64,000 bases of DNA. Source: Xanthomonas translucens pv. cerealis (GTDB lineage Bacteria; Pseudomonadota; Gammaproteobacteria; Xanthomonadales; Xanthomonadaceae). The DNA lies in contig NZ_CP038228.1 in the NCBI RefSeq assembly GCF_006838285.1, positions 4,526,001-4,590,000 of the forward strand, read 5' to 3'. This document shows, piece by piece, positions 38,376 through 47,719 of this stretch; within the stretch, counting starts at the first letter, position 1, and each line of letters begins with the position of its first letter. A program made the translations under genes and the position numbers. The notes beneath the pieces were generated by a model. It was not told the DNA's origin and did no database searches. It saw only the letters and a list, made by a program, of their open reading frames with translations.

Positions 38376-39410
38376 GTGCCTCCCTACGCCGGTCCTCCCG
38401 TCACTGCCCGCCCGGGCGAAGCCGCCAGCACGCCGCGCCTGCTGGCGTACCTGGCTCTGGCGGTGGTGCTGATCGTGCTCGACGTGCAGGCTGGCTGGCT
38501 GAAGCAGGTGCGCAGCCAGACCAACCTGCTGGTGCAGCCGCTGTGGGCCTTGGCCGGGCTGCCCGGCCGGCTCGGCTCGCAGGTGCAGGAGAGCGCCGCC
38601 AGCCATGCGCAGCTGGTCAGGGAAAACCGTGCGCTGCGCAACGAGCTGCTGATCGCCAAGGCGCGCCTGACCCGGCTGCAGACCGCGGCGCTGGACAATG
38701 CGCAGCTGCGCGAGTTGCTGGGGGTGGCCGAACGCCGTGGCCTGGACGTGCAGCTGGCGCCGATCCTGGACATCGACCTGGACCCGACCCGGCAGCGCCT
38801 GGTGCTGGATGCCGGCGGCCGCGACGGCGTGCACGTCGGCCAGGCGGTGATCGACGCCGGCGGGCTGATGGGCCAGGTGATCGAGGTGACCCCGCTGCAT
38901 TCCACCGTGCTGCTGCTGACCGACCCGGACCATGCGGTGCCGGTGACGGTGGCACGCAACGGCGTGCGCCTGATCGTCTACGGCCGCGGCGACACCCTGG
39001 AGCTGCGCGACGTGCCGCTCAGCGCCGGGGTCGAGGTCGGCGACGAGATCGTCACCTCCGGCCTGGGCGGGCGCTTCCCGGCCGGCTTCCCGGTCGGCAC
39101 CGTGGCGACGCTGCGCCCGGACGACACCCATGCCTTCCTGGTCGGCAATCTGAAGCCGGCGGCGAAGCTGGACCGCGGGCGGGACGTTTTGCTGCTGCGA
39201 CCTTCGGTCGCGGCAGCGGGACCGGGAACCGGGGACCAGGGACCCGGACAGCCGGGAGAATCGGGACCAGGAACCGGGGACCAGGGACCCGGTAACAGCA
39301 ACAGCAATGCGACGCATGGGCCGGCTCAAGGGCGCGGTTCTGCGTCCGCTCCTGACCGGCTCCCCGGTCCCCGGTCCCCGGTCCCGGCGGCTGCGCAGGA
39401 GCCGCAATGA
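38376..39410 (+). CDS. mreC: Rod shape-determining protein MreC
   Basis: A periplasmic scaffold anchored by one N-terminal helix (LLAYLALAVVLIVLDVQAG), then a coiled coil (residues about 75-110) and the beta-rich MreC core (DLDPTRQRLVLDAGGRDGV, GLMGQVIEV, GDEIVTSGLGGRFPAGFPVG). It activates PBP2/RodA. Translation starts at GTG 38376, since no ATG fits. Residues from about 281 onward are not MreC-like. They are a GPGTGDQGPG-type tail encoded by an inverted repeat. The stop overlaps the mreD ATG. Confidence 0.93.
   Translation: MPPYAGPPVTARPGEAASTPRLLAYLALAVVLIVLDVQAGWLKQVRSQTNLLVQPLWALAGLPGRLGSQVQESAASHAQLVRENRALRNELLIAKARLTRLQTAALDNAQLRELLGVAERRGLDVQLAPILDIDLDPTRQRLVLDAGGRDGVHVGQAVIDAGGLMGQVIEVTPLHSTVLLLTDPDHAVPVTVARNGVRLIVYGRGDTLELRDVPLSAGVEVGDEIVTSGLGGRFPAGFPVGTVATLRPDDTHAFLVGNLKPAAKLDRGRDVLLLRPSVAAAGPGTGDQGPGQPGESGPGTGDQGPGNSNSNATHGPAQGRGSASAPDRLPGPRSPVPAAAQEPQ
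39218..39388. repeat. GGGACCGG-type inverted repeat inside the 3' end of mreC
   Basis: The left arm (39218-39292) has repeated GGGACCGGGAACCGGGGACC-like copies. The right arm (39361-39388) is TCCCCGGTCCCCGGTCCCCG. It is the same element as in xerC, and it is translated as the C-terminal tail of MreC. Confidence 0.8.
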
Positions 39411-39892
39411 GCCGCCCCCGCAGCAAAGGCTGGGTGCTGCCGGTCAGCTTGCTCCTGGCGCTGCTGCTGGGCCTGCTGCCGTTGCCGCTGCTGCTGCAGC
39501 CGCTGCGGCCGTACTGGCTGGCCCTGGTGGTGGCGTACTGGGTGATCGAGACCCCGGACAAGGTCGGGCTGGGTTTCGCCTTCGCCATCGGCGTGGTCGC
39601 CGACCTGCTGTACGGCGGGGTGCTCGGCGAACAGGCGCTGCGGCTGGTGATCCTGAGCTTCATCCTGCAGCGCTTCCGCGCGCGCATCCGCTTCTTCCCG
39701 ATGTCGCAGCAGGCGCTGGCGATCGGCGGGCTGCTGGTCAACGACCGCATCGTCGCCGCAGCGGTGCACCTGGCGGTGGGCGAGCCGACCCTGCCGTGGA
39801 ACTACTGGTGGGCGCCGCTGCTGGGCATGGCGCTGTGGCCGCCGCTGTTCGTGCTGATGGATGCGCTGCGGCTGGGCCGCCGGAGCAAGTAG
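39407..39892 (+). CDS. mreD: Rod shape-determining protein MreD
   Basis: A 161-residue inner-membrane protein with about five helices. PDKVGLGFAFAIGVVADLLYGGVLGEQALRLV is split over helices 2-3 and is the MreD hallmark. It works with MreC in the elongasome. It starts on the ATGA overlap with mreC and is followed by mrdA with almost no gap. Confidence 0.93.
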   Translation: MSRPRSKGWVLPVSLLLALLLGLLPLPLLLQPLRPYWLALVVAYWVIETPDKVGLGFAFAIGVVADLLYGGVLGEQALRLVILSFILQRFRARIRFFPMSQQALAIGGLLVNDRIVAAAVHLAVGEPTLPWNYWWAPLLGMALWPPLFVLMDALRLGRRSK

Positions 39893-39893
39893 C

Positions 39894-41954
39894 GTGGCCT
39901 TGCATACCCGTCGCACGCAGAAGAACCCGCACGCCGAGGCCGAGCAGTTCCGGCGCCGCGCGGCGCTGGGGTTCCTTGGCGTGCTGGTGGCGCTGGTCGG
40001 CCTGGGCGCCTGGTACTTCAAGTTGCAGGTGCTGGACCACGACATCTACGCCACGCGCTCGGACGCCAACCGGATCAAGCCGCGGCCGGTAGTGCCGGGG
40101 CGCGGCATGATCTACGACCGCAACGGCCGCCTGCTTGCCGAGAACGTGCCCGCGTTCCGGCTCGACGTGACCCCGGACAAGGTCCAGGACATGGACGCGC
40201 TGCTGGTCGAACTGGGCAAGGTCATCGCGCTGTCGGCCGAAGACATCGAACGCTTCCAGGCCGCGCGCAAGGCCAGCCGCAGCTTCCGCCCGGTGACCCT
40301 GAAGCTGCGGGTCAGCGAGCAGGAGCGCGCGCGTTTCGCGGTGGACCGCTGGCGCTTCCCCGGCGTTGAGCTGGAGCCGTACCTGACCCGCCACTATCCC
40401 TACGGCGACCTGTTCGCGCACATCATCGGCTACGTCGGTCGTATCGACGAGAAGGATCTGGAGATGCTCGGCGAGGGCAATGCCGCGCTGACCCACATCG
40501 GCAAGTCCGGGCTGGAGCGCTATTACGAAGAGGCACTGCGCGGCAAGGTCGGCTACGAGCAGGTCGAGACCAACGTGCAGGGCCGCGCGATCCGCACCGT
40601 CGGCCGGGTCCCGGCGCAGTCCGGTGCCGACCTGCGCCTGTCGATCGACGCCGACCTGCAGCGTGCGATGGTCGCCGCGTTCGGCGACTACCAGGGCGCA
40701 GCCATCGCGATCGATCCGCGCACCGGCGAGATTCTGGCCATGGTCAGCCTGCCGTCCTACGATCCCAACCTGTTCGTCAACGGCATCTCGCACGCCGATT
40801 TCCAGGCGCTCAACAGCGATCCGTCGCGGCCGCAGTTCAACCGGCTGGTATTGGGCGGAGTGGCGCCCGGCTCGACCATCAAGCCGTTCATGGGCCTGGC
40901 CGGCCTGGACAGCGGCACCCGCCGCCCGGAGGACAAGATCCTGTCCACCGGCATGTTCTACCTGCCCGGGGTCAGCCGCGGCTGGGGCGACTCGCACCGC
41001 GGCGGACATGGCTGGACCGACCTGCGCAAGTCGATCTCGCAGTCGGTCAACACCTATTACTACAAGCTGGCCGTCGACATGGGCATCGGCAAGGTCGACC
41101 AGTACATGAACCGCTACGGCTTCGGCACGCCGACCGGCATCGACCTGTTGGGCGAGATCGGCGGCATCGTGCCGTCGCCGGCCTATAAGGCGAAAAGCCG
41201 CAAGGAAGCGTGGTATCCCGGCGACACGGTCAACATCGCCATCGGCCAGGGCGATTGGAAGGTGACGCCGCTGCAGCTGGTACGCGCGGTGGCCGGCATC
41301 GCCGATGGCCAGCTGCGCACCCCGCACCTGGTGATGGCCCAGCGCGGCGCGTTCGATCAGCCGTGGGCGTCGGTGGCGCTCGGCCCGGGCAAGCCGATCA
41401 GCGACAATCCCGCCAACCTGCAGGCGGTGCGCGAGGGCATGATGGACACCATGCGTCCGGGCGGCAGCGGGCATGCGATCGCGGTCAGCGCGCCGTACCA
41501 GATGGCCGGCAAGACCGGCACCGCGCAGGTGGTCAGCCGCAAGGGCCTGGCCGCGGTGGATCCGCGCAGCCTGCCGATGCACCTGCGCCATCGTTCGCTG
41601 TTCGAAGGTTTCGCCCCGGCCGAGCAGCCGACCATCGCGCTGGCGGTGGCGGTGGAGGGCGGCGGTTACGGCGCCAGTACCGCCGCACCGATCGCGCGCA
41701 AGATCTTCGATGCCTGGCTGCTCGGGCGCCTGCCCGCCGGCATCGAGCCGCTGGACAGCCTGCGCGGCGCCACCGCGTTCGGCAGCCGGCTTTACTATGC
41801 CGAGGATCCGGGCTCGCGCGGCGCCGCCGAGGCGGTGGCGCTGGCCGCCGGCGAACGCCCGGTGCTGGTCGGGCCGGTGGTGGTGGATGCCGCCGCGGTG
41901 CCGCCGCCGGACGCGCCGCCGCCGATCCCCGACGAGATCCCGGACGAGCGATGA
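39894..41954 (+). CDS. mrdA: Penicillin-binding protein 2 (peptidoglycan transpeptidase)
   Basis: The class B PBP of the elongasome, which cross-links lateral-wall peptidoglycan. It is anchored by one helix near residues 24-42, followed by the pedestal domain (RPVVPGRGMIYDRNGRLLAENVPAF). The transpeptidase domain has S327 in GSTIKPF, SQSVN, and K540 in GKTGTAQ. The 686-residue length is a little above E. coli's because of a Pro-rich C-terminal tail. A GTG start at 39894 just after the mreD stop is the best choice. Confidence 0.96.
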   Translation: MALHTRRTQKNPHAEAEQFRRRAALGFLGVLVALVGLGAWYFKLQVLDHDIYATRSDANRIKPRPVVPGRGMIYDRNGRLLAENVPAFRLDVTPDKVQDMDALLVELGKVIALSAEDIERFQAARKASRSFRPVTLKLRVSEQERARFAVDRWRFPGVELEPYLTRHYPYGDLFAHIIGYVGRIDEKDLEMLGEGNAALTHIGKSGLERYYEEALRGKVGYEQVETNVQGRAIRTVGRVPAQSGADLRLSIDADLQRAMVAAFGDYQGAAIAIDPRTGEILAMVSLPSYDPNLFVNGISHADFQALNSDPSRPQFNRLVLGGVAPGSTIKPFMGLAGLDSGTRRPEDKILSTGMFYLPGVSRGWGDSHRGGHGWTDLRKSISQSVNTYYYKLAVDMGIGKVDQYMNRYGFGTPTGIDLLGEIGGIVPSPAYKAKSRKEAWYPGDTVNIAIGQGDWKVTPLQLVRAVAGIADGQLRTPHLVMAQRGAFDQPWASVALGPGKPISDNPANLQAVREGMMDTMRPGGSGHAIAVSAPYQMAGKTGTAQVVSRKGLAAVDPRSLPMHLRHRSLFEGFAPAEQPTIALAVAVEGGGYGASTAAPIARKIFDAWLLGRLPAGIEPLDSLRGATAFGSRLYYAEDPGSRGAAEAVALAAGERPVLVGPVVVDAAAVPPPDAPPPIPDEIPDER

Positions 41955-43069
41955 AGGACTTCCTGCGCTGGCTGGCCGATCTCGGTGGCCGTTTCGCCCG
42001 CACCCTGGACTGGCCGATGTGCCTGGCCCTAGGGGCGCTGATGGTGATCGGCCTGGCCGTGCTCAAGAGCGCCGGCGGCCAGGCAGGCGGCAACCATCTG
42101 ATGCTGGCCCAGACTATGCGCTTTGCGATCGGCGCGGCGGCGATGTGGGGCCTGTCGCGGGTCTCGGCGCTGCGCCTGCGCGCCTGGACGCCGCTGATCT
42201 ACGCGCTGTCGATGCTGCCGCTGCTGGCGGTGTTCGCGCTGGGCACCGGCAAGTACGGCAGGCAGTGGCTGGATCTGAAGGTGTTCTACCTGCAGCCGGC
42301 CGAGTTGCTGAAGATCAGCATGCCGATGATGGTGGCCTGGTACCTGCATCGCATGCCGCTGCCGCCGCGGCTGCCCACGGTGCTGGTCAGCGCGGCGATC
42401 ATCGGCCTGCCGACCGCATTGATCATGCTGCAGCCGGACTTCGGCACTGGCGTGCTGATCGCCGCCAGCGGCGGCTTCGTGCTGCTGCTGGCCGGGCTGC
42501 CGTGGTGGTGGGTCGGCATCGCGGTGGGCGGCGTCGCCGCGGCCGCGCCGGTGGCCTGGCTGTGGTTGCTGCGGCCTTACCAGAAGGACCGGATCATGAT
42601 GTTCCTCAATCCGGAAAACGATGCGCTCGGTGCCGGCTGGAACATCATCCAGTCCAAGATCGCGATCGGCTCCGGCGGCCTGCACGGCAAGGGCTGGGGC
42701 CTGGGTTCGCAGTCGCACCTGAACTTCATCCCCGAACAGACCACCGACTTCGCGTTCTCGGTGCTCAGCGAGGAATTCGGCTGGATCGGCGTGGCCACCG
42801 TGCTGACTCTGTACCTGGTGGTGATCGCGCGCTGCCTGTGGATCGCCGCGCAGGCGCGCGACACGTTCTCGCGGCTGCTCGCCGGTGCCACCGGCCTGGC
42901 GTTCTTCGTCTACGTGCTGGTCAACGGCGGCATGATCTCCGGGCTGCTGCCGGTGGTCGGGGTACCGATGCCGCTGATGAGCTACGGGGGCACCTCCGCG
43001 GTGTCGCTGCTGGCCGGCCTGGGCTTGGTGATGGCGGTCAAGGCGCACCGCCCGGTGCACGGCTACTGA
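41951..43069 (+). CDS. rodA: Peptidoglycan glycosyltransferase RodA
   Basis: The SEDS-family polymerase partner of PBP2. The 372 residues form about 10 helices. Typical segments are YGRQWLDLKVFYLQPAELLK, LQPDFGTG, the Asp-containing NPENDALGAGWNIIQSKIAI, HLNFIPEQTTDFAFSVLSEE, and PLMSYGGTSAVSLLAGLGL. It starts on an ATGA overlap with mrdA. In E. coli rlpA and dacA follow directly; here four kilobases of plant-related genes intervene. Confidence 0.96.
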   Translation: MKDFLRWLADLGGRFARTLDWPMCLALGALMVIGLAVLKSAGGQAGGNHLMLAQTMRFAIGAAAMWGLSRVSALRLRAWTPLIYALSMLPLLAVFALGTGKYGRQWLDLKVFYLQPAELLKISMPMMVAWYLHRMPLPPRLPTVLVSAAIIGLPTALIMLQPDFGTGVLIAASGGFVLLLAGLPWWWVGIAVGGVAAAAPVAWLWLLRPYQKDRIMMFLNPENDALGAGWNIIQSKIAIGSGGLHGKGWGLGSQSHLNFIPEQTTDFAFSVLSEEFGWIGVATVLTLYLVVIARCLWIAAQARDTFSRLLAGATGLAFFVYVLVNGGMISGLLPVVGVPMPLMSYGGTSAVSLLAGLGLVMAVKAHRPVHGY

Positions 43070-43399
43070 GCGCGGTCATGGCGGGTGCACCGCCGGCTTA
43101 ACCGGAAGTATGCGTCGATGTACGCAACGATTGCCGGATGTGCCGGCGCTCGCCACAATTCGCGTCGATGCCCTGTGACGGCGCTGATTGCAGCGACCAG
43201 CCACGAGCGCAGGATCTGTTCCGGGTGAGCCATGCGCGGCGTCGATGCCGCCCAGCCGGCCCGCGTCCATCGAGGGGAGCCAACGCAGCGCATCGTCGAT
43301 CCGGCCTGGCTGGTGTCGTCCTTTCTGCGTCCGTCCGCCCTCCTCGCGTCTTCCCCGTGGTTCCTGTCCGCTCGGCTGTGCCGACATGGTTGTGTGTTG
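43070..43399. other. Intergenic region before the AcvB-like/polygalacturonase unit
   Basis: 330 bases without a supported gene. The promoter of the two-gene unit should be here. I looked for a plant-inducible-promoter box (TTCGB-N15-TTCGB) and did not find one; a TTCGC at 43159 lacks the partner. Confidence 0.5.
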
Positions 43400-44737
43400 A
43401 TGAAATTCCTGAAATTCCTGTTGCTGCTGAGTGTTGCGCTGGGCCTGAGCGGCTATGCGTTGATCCGCTACTACTTTCCTGCGGGTGCGATGCACAGCCA
43501 CGGCTACGGCCGGGTCGCGCTGACCCAGCCGGCCGGCCCGGCGCAGGGCATGGTGATCTTGTTCGCCAGCGGCAACCGGGCGCAGCGCCAGGCGGCGGCA
43601 GCGCGCATCGCCGCGACCGGCGCGGTGGTCGCCACGGTCGATGGCGATCGCTATCTTGCCCGGCTGCAGCATGCCGGCAGTGGCTGCGGGCATGCCTGGC
43701 ACGATGCCGAGCAGCTGAGCCGGCACCTGCAGCGCGATCTGCACGGCGACCGCTACTTCCTGCCGATGCTGGCCGGGACCGGTACCAGCGCGACCCTGGT
43801 CGAACGCATCGTCGGCGCCGCGCCGGCGGCAACCCTGGGCGGCGCGATCGGCGTGGCGCCGGCGCCGACCGAGGTGTGCGCTGGCACCGCGCCAGCCAGC
43901 GCCGCGCAGGGCTTCGTCGATATCGCGACGGCACCGGCCGCGGGCACGCCGGAAGCGGCCGTGGCCGCACGCGTGGCCATGCACCTGCACACGCCGGGCA
44001 GCGGCGGTGCGCTCGACGACCTGCCGCTGACCGAATTGCCGGTGCGCGCGCCGGGCGCGCCGCTGGCGATCGTGCTGTCCGGCGACGGCGGCTGGCGCGA
44101 CATCGACAAAGGCATGGCCGAGGCCTTGCAGCAGCGCGGCATCGCGGTGGTCGGCTGGGACAGCCTGCGTTACTTCTGGCACGACAAGCCGCCGGCGCAG
44201 GCCAGCGCCGACCTGGCGCGGGTCATCGCGCACTACCAGCAGCAATGGCATCCGCAACGCATCCTGCTGGTCGGCTATTCCTTCGGCGCCACCGCGATGC
44301 CGTTCATGTACAACCGGTTGCCGCCCGCGCAGCGCGCGCAGGTCGCTCTGCTGGCCTTGTTCGGCGTGGACCGCAAGGCCGATTTCCAGATCCGCGTGCG
44401 CAACTGGCTGGACCTGGGCGATGCCGACGACGCCAAGCCGGTGTTGCCGGAGATCGCGCGCATTGCGCCGTCGCAGCTGCTGTGCGTGTACGGCGACCAG
44501 GAGAAGGACACGGTGTGTCCGCAGTTGCGCGGCAGCGGCGCGCAGATCGTCGCGCTGCATGGCGGCCATCATTTCGACCAGCATCCGGCCGGCTTGGCGA
44601 CGATTGTAGACAACCGTTGGCAGCAGCTCGCAGAAGGCGCACGCCGCCCCATGGCTGCAATAGATGCCAGGCATCCTCGCGTGGACGCAGTGCAACCCTC
44701 GCCGCTGCGCACCTCGTCTGGAGTCCTGCAGCAATGA
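43400..44737 (+). CDS. AcvB/VirJ-like virulence-associated hydrolase
   Basis: A 445-residue protein of the AcvB/VirJ family. It has an N-terminal membrane/signal segment (FLKFLLLLSVALGLSG) and a divergent first half (AQGMVILFASGN). The VirJ domain follows: LAIVLSGDGGWRDIDKGMAE, GWDSLRYFW, the nucleophile elbow LLVGYSFGA (Ser294), LCVYGDQEKDTVCP and HGGHHFD. In Agrobacterium AcvB is periplasmic, needed for virulence, and hydrolyses lysyl-phosphatidylglycerol. The ATG of the polygalacturonase gene overlaps its stop, an unusual coupling. No lpiA/mprF gene is in the window. Confidence 0.88.
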   Translation: MKFLKFLLLLSVALGLSGYALIRYYFPAGAMHSHGYGRVALTQPAGPAQGMVILFASGNRAQRQAAAARIAATGAVVATVDGDRYLARLQHAGSGCGHAWHDAEQLSRHLQRDLHGDRYFLPMLAGTGTSATLVERIVGAAPAATLGGAIGVAPAPTEVCAGTAPASAAQGFVDIATAPAAGTPEAAVAARVAMHLHTPGSGGALDDLPLTELPVRAPGAPLAIVLSGDGGWRDIDKGMAEALQQRGIAVVGWDSLRYFWHDKPPAQASADLARVIAHYQQQWHPQRILLVGYSFGATAMPFMYNRLPPAQRAQVALLALFGVDRKADFQIRVRNWLDLGDADDAKPVLPEIARIAPSQLLCVYGDQEKDTVCPQLRGSGAQIVALHGGHHFDQHPAGLATIVDNRWQQLAEGARRPMAAIDARHPRVDAVQPSPLRTSSGVLQQ

Positions 44738-46143
44738 CATCGCCCGCGTTCGGTTGCCTTCTGCTCCTGGCCCTGGTCACGCTCCACGCATCCGCCGCGA
44801 CCGGCGATACGCGGGTGGTCGCCGAACCCGCGATGCCGAGTCTGTGCGACACCCTCGATGCCACGCTGCAGGCGGACGCGCGCCTCTTCGGCGATGCCGA
44901 TGAGCAGAGCGCGCCGGACACCGCGCGCATCCAGGCCGCGCTGGGCAGGTGCGCCGCCAAGGGAGGACGTTCGGCGGTGCTGCTGCGTGCCGGCGCCGGC
45001 AATGCCTTCCTCAGCGGGCCGTTGAACATCGGCGGCAACGTGACCCTGGTGATCGATGCCGGGGTGACCCTGTTCGCCTCGCGCAAGCCGTCCGACTATC
45101 AGGTCGCCGGCGCCAATGCCTGCGGCAAGGCCGCCGGCTCCAGCGGCGGCTGCCGCGCGCTGCTCAATCTGAAGGGCAAGTCGCTGGGCGTGATGGGTCT
45201 GCGCGACGGCGCTGGCCGCCAGGGCAGCATCGATGGCCGCGGCGACCTGCCGATGCTTGGCGGCAGCGGCAGCTGGTGGCAGTTCGGGGAAAAGGCCAAG
45301 GCGAGTAGCCAGACCCAGAACAGCCCCGACCTGATCAAGGTACAGAACGCCAGCGACGTGAGCATCTATCACGTCAATCTGGTCAACGCGCCGTACTTCC
45401 ATCTGTTCGTGCACATCGCCGACGGCCTCACCATCTGGGGCGTGCGCGTCAAGGCACCGGCCAGCAGCCCGAACACCGACGGCCTGGACCTGGACAGCGT
45501 CAGCAACGCCACCCTCTACGACAACGACGTGATGAGCGGCGACGACGGCGTGGCGATCAAGACCATCGCCTCCAGATCGGCCAACATCAGCGTGCGCGAC
45601 TCGCGCTTCTACGGCACCCACGGCATCTCCATCGGCAGCGAGGTGATGTACGGCGTGGACAACGTCCTGATCGACGGCAACAGCGTGCTCGGCAGCGACG
45701 CCGATGGCACGCCCAGCACCGACAACAACGGCCTGCGCATCAAGACCGGGCTGGCCAAGGGCGGCGCGGTGAGCGACGTCACCTATCGCAATACCTGCCT
45801 GTTCGGCGTGGCCAATGCATTGGTGATCAACCCGCTGTACGGCGGCGGCAGCAGCGGCACCATGCCGAGCTTCGCCAACATCGTGGTCAACGGCCTGAAG
45901 GCGCAGGGGTCGGTGAAGGGCAAGGGTAGTTCGGTGCAGGGCTACAACGCCTCGGCGCCGCTGGATCTGGTGCTGGCCAACGTGTCGGTCGACGTCACCG
46001 CGCTGAAAGCCAGCAATGCGCGCATCGGCGTGGACCGCTCCAACCTGCAGCCGAGCGTCGACAGCTCGGTCAGCACCTATGCGGCCTCGGTATCCGGTGC
46101 GGTGCCGGCATGCGCCAGCAAGCCGGTGTTTCCCGCGCTGTAG
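44734..46143 (+). CDS. Polygalacturonase (glycoside hydrolase family 28), secreted
   Basis: A 469-residue pectin-degrading enzyme. The signal peptide (LLLLALVTLHASAATG) suits export via Sec and type II secretion. The catalytic set of GH28 is present in the right beta-helix: N247-T248-D249 (SPNTDGLDLD), D270-D271 (SGDDGVAIK), H296 (GTHGISIGS) and R335/K337 (LRIKTG). It should cleave homogalacturonan in plant middle lamella. It overlaps the AcvB-like gene by 4 bases (ATGA), so expression is coupled. Confidence 0.93.
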   Translation: MTSPAFGCLLLLALVTLHASAATGDTRVVAEPAMPSLCDTLDATLQADARLFGDADEQSAPDTARIQAALGRCAAKGGRSAVLLRAGAGNAFLSGPLNIGGNVTLVIDAGVTLFASRKPSDYQVAGANACGKAAGSSGGCRALLNLKGKSLGVMGLRDGAGRQGSIDGRGDLPMLGGSGSWWQFGEKAKASSQTQNSPDLIKVQNASDVSIYHVNLVNAPYFHLFVHIADGLTIWGVRVKAPASSPNTDGLDLDSVSNATLYDNDVMSGDDGVAIKTIASRSANISVRDSRFYGTHGISIGSEVMYGVDNVLIDGNSVLGSDADGTPSTDNNGLRIKTGLAKGGAVSDVTYRNTCLFGVANALVINPLYGGGSSGTMPSFANIVVNGLKAQGSVKGKGSSVQGYNASAPLDLVLANVSVDVTALKASNARIGVDRSNLQPSVDSSVSTYAASVSGAVPACASKPVFPAL

Positions 46144-46582
46144 CGTTGCTTGGGGCTGTCGGCGATGCGCGCGCCGCATGCTGTCGGCAATGCCGACTCC
46201 GGCCACGCCGCCGGGGTGCCGGAATCGGTGTACGCAGCGGGGGCGGATCGCCGCTGCCGACCCGGGGTGCGTGGCTGCAGCCGTCCTCCAGGCCGATCTC
46301 GCCCTGCACACGCCGGCCTGTGATCGGGCGTTGCTGGTTGCGCTGGCGATGCGCTGCTTCGCTGCGCATCGCCGGCCACGCGCGGTTCGGCTTGGGCAGC
46401 TCGGCGTGCGCTGCAGGGTTTGTGCCCACCGCGATGGGCGCTGCCACCGCGGGCCACATCGCTTGGCGGCTGGCTGCCGCCCGGGCCGGATGAATACGGC
46501 AGTCCGCGTGACTTGGAGCAAAGTTCTTTTGTTTCATGGCGTTATTGGTGGAAATTCATCTGGACTCTGTTAACCTGCCGGC
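46144..46582. other. Intergenic region before mltB
   Basis: 439 bases with no supported gene; open frames on both strands are low-complexity. An AT-rich segment at about 46507-46576 precedes mltB and holds its likely promoter. Confidence 0.5.
46571..46576 (+). promoter_or_regulatory. TAACCT -10-like site for mltB (leaderless type, weaker)
   Basis: TAACCT (fits TANNNT) lies 6 bases before the ATG at 46583. Confidence 0.35.
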
Positions 46583-47719
46583 ATGATTCGACGCTCGCTG
46601 ATTTGCCTGATCACCCTTGGCCTGGTCGCATGCGCGACCCAGCCCAAGTCTCCGCCATCGCCGCCGCAGGCCAATGCGCTGCCGCAGGCCGTGCCGCGCA
46701 CGGCGCCGCCGGCGGAGGCGGCGCCCGAAGCGGCGCCCGCGCCGCCGGTCGATCTGACCCCTGTACCGTTCGAGGTCGCCCGCGCCAACTTCGTCCGCGA
46801 TACCGCGGCCAAGTACGGCCTGGATCCGGTGCAGATCGAGGCCACCCTGGCAAAGGCGCAGTTCAATGACGCGATCGTGGCGGCGATGTCGCGCCCGGCC
46901 GAGCGGGTCAAGCCGTGGAACGAATACCGGCCGATGTTCATCAGCCAGGCGCGGATCGACGGCGGCCGCGCGTTCCTGGCCACGCACCGCGAGGAACTGA
47001 TGCGGGTGCAGGCGCGCACCGGCGTGCCGGCCGAAATCATCGTCGCGATCATCGGCGTGGAGACCAGCTATGGCAAGAACGCCGGCAAGTACCGCGCGCT
47101 CGACGCGCTGTACACGCTGGCGTTCCGCTATCCGCGCAGCGGCGATCCGGCCATGCTCGAACGCGAGGTGCGCCGCGAACTGTACTTCCGCGGCGAACTC
47201 GGCCAGCTGTTCGCGCTCGGCCGCGAAGAGAACATGGACATCACCACGCTGATCGGCAGTTATGCCGGCGCGATGGGCATGGGCCAGTTCATGCCGTCCA
47301 GCTACCGCCAGTTCGCGGTGGATGGCGATGGCGACGGCAAGCGCAACCTGTTCACCGACTACAACGACCTGTTCTCCTCGATCGCCAACTACTTCGTCAA
47401 GAAGGGCGGCTGGGTCCGCGACGGCGTGGTGGCGGTGCCGGCCACGCTGCGTCCGGGCGCCGAGGAACTCAATCCGACCGACTGGACCCCGAGCTACACG
47501 CTGGCCGACCTGGCCGCGCGCGGCTACCAGCCGTCCGCAGCGGTCCCGGCCGGCGCCAGCGCCACCCCGCTCACGCTCGACGGCAGCGCCGGCAAGCAGT
47601 ACTGGCTGGGCTTCCAGAACTACTACGCGATCACCCGTTACAACGGTTCCAAGATGTACGCGATGGCCGTGTACCAATTGTCCCAGGCCATCGCCGGCAA
47701 GGAGTTACCCCCGGCATGA
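46583..47719 (+). CDS. mltB: Lytic murein transglycosylase B
   Basis: A 378-residue outer-membrane lipoprotein (lipobox LVAC at residues 14-17) that cleaves peptidoglycan glycan strands to 1,6-anhydro ends. The catalytic Glu is E160 in IIGVETSYGKNAG. SYAGAMGMGQFMPSSY and DGDGKRNLF are MltB motifs. A Pro/Ala-rich linker separates the lipid anchor from the domain. It overlaps rlpA by 4 bases, linking the two septal/wall factors. Confidence 0.95.
   Translation: MIRRSLICLITLGLVACATQPKSPPSPPQANALPQAVPRTAPPAEAAPEAAPAPPVDLTPVPFEVARANFVRDTAAKYGLDPVQIEATLAKAQFNDAIVAAMSRPAERVKPWNEYRPMFISQARIDGGRAFLATHREELMRVQARTGVPAEIIVAIIGVETSYGKNAGKYRALDALYTLAFRYPRSGDPAMLEREVRRELYFRGELGQLFALGREENMDITTLIGSYAGAMGMGQFMPSSYRQFAVDGDGDGKRNLFTDYNDLFSSIANYFVKKGGWVRDGVVAVPATLRPGAEELNPTDWTPSYTLADLAARGYQPSAAVPAGASATPLTLDGSAGKQYWLGFQNYYAITRYNGSKMYAMAVYQLSQAIAGKELPPA

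Noticed and set aside
43070..43399. Plant-inducible-promoter box before the AcvB-like/polygalacturonase unit
   Set aside because: No TTCGB-N15-TTCGB pair was found by eye.
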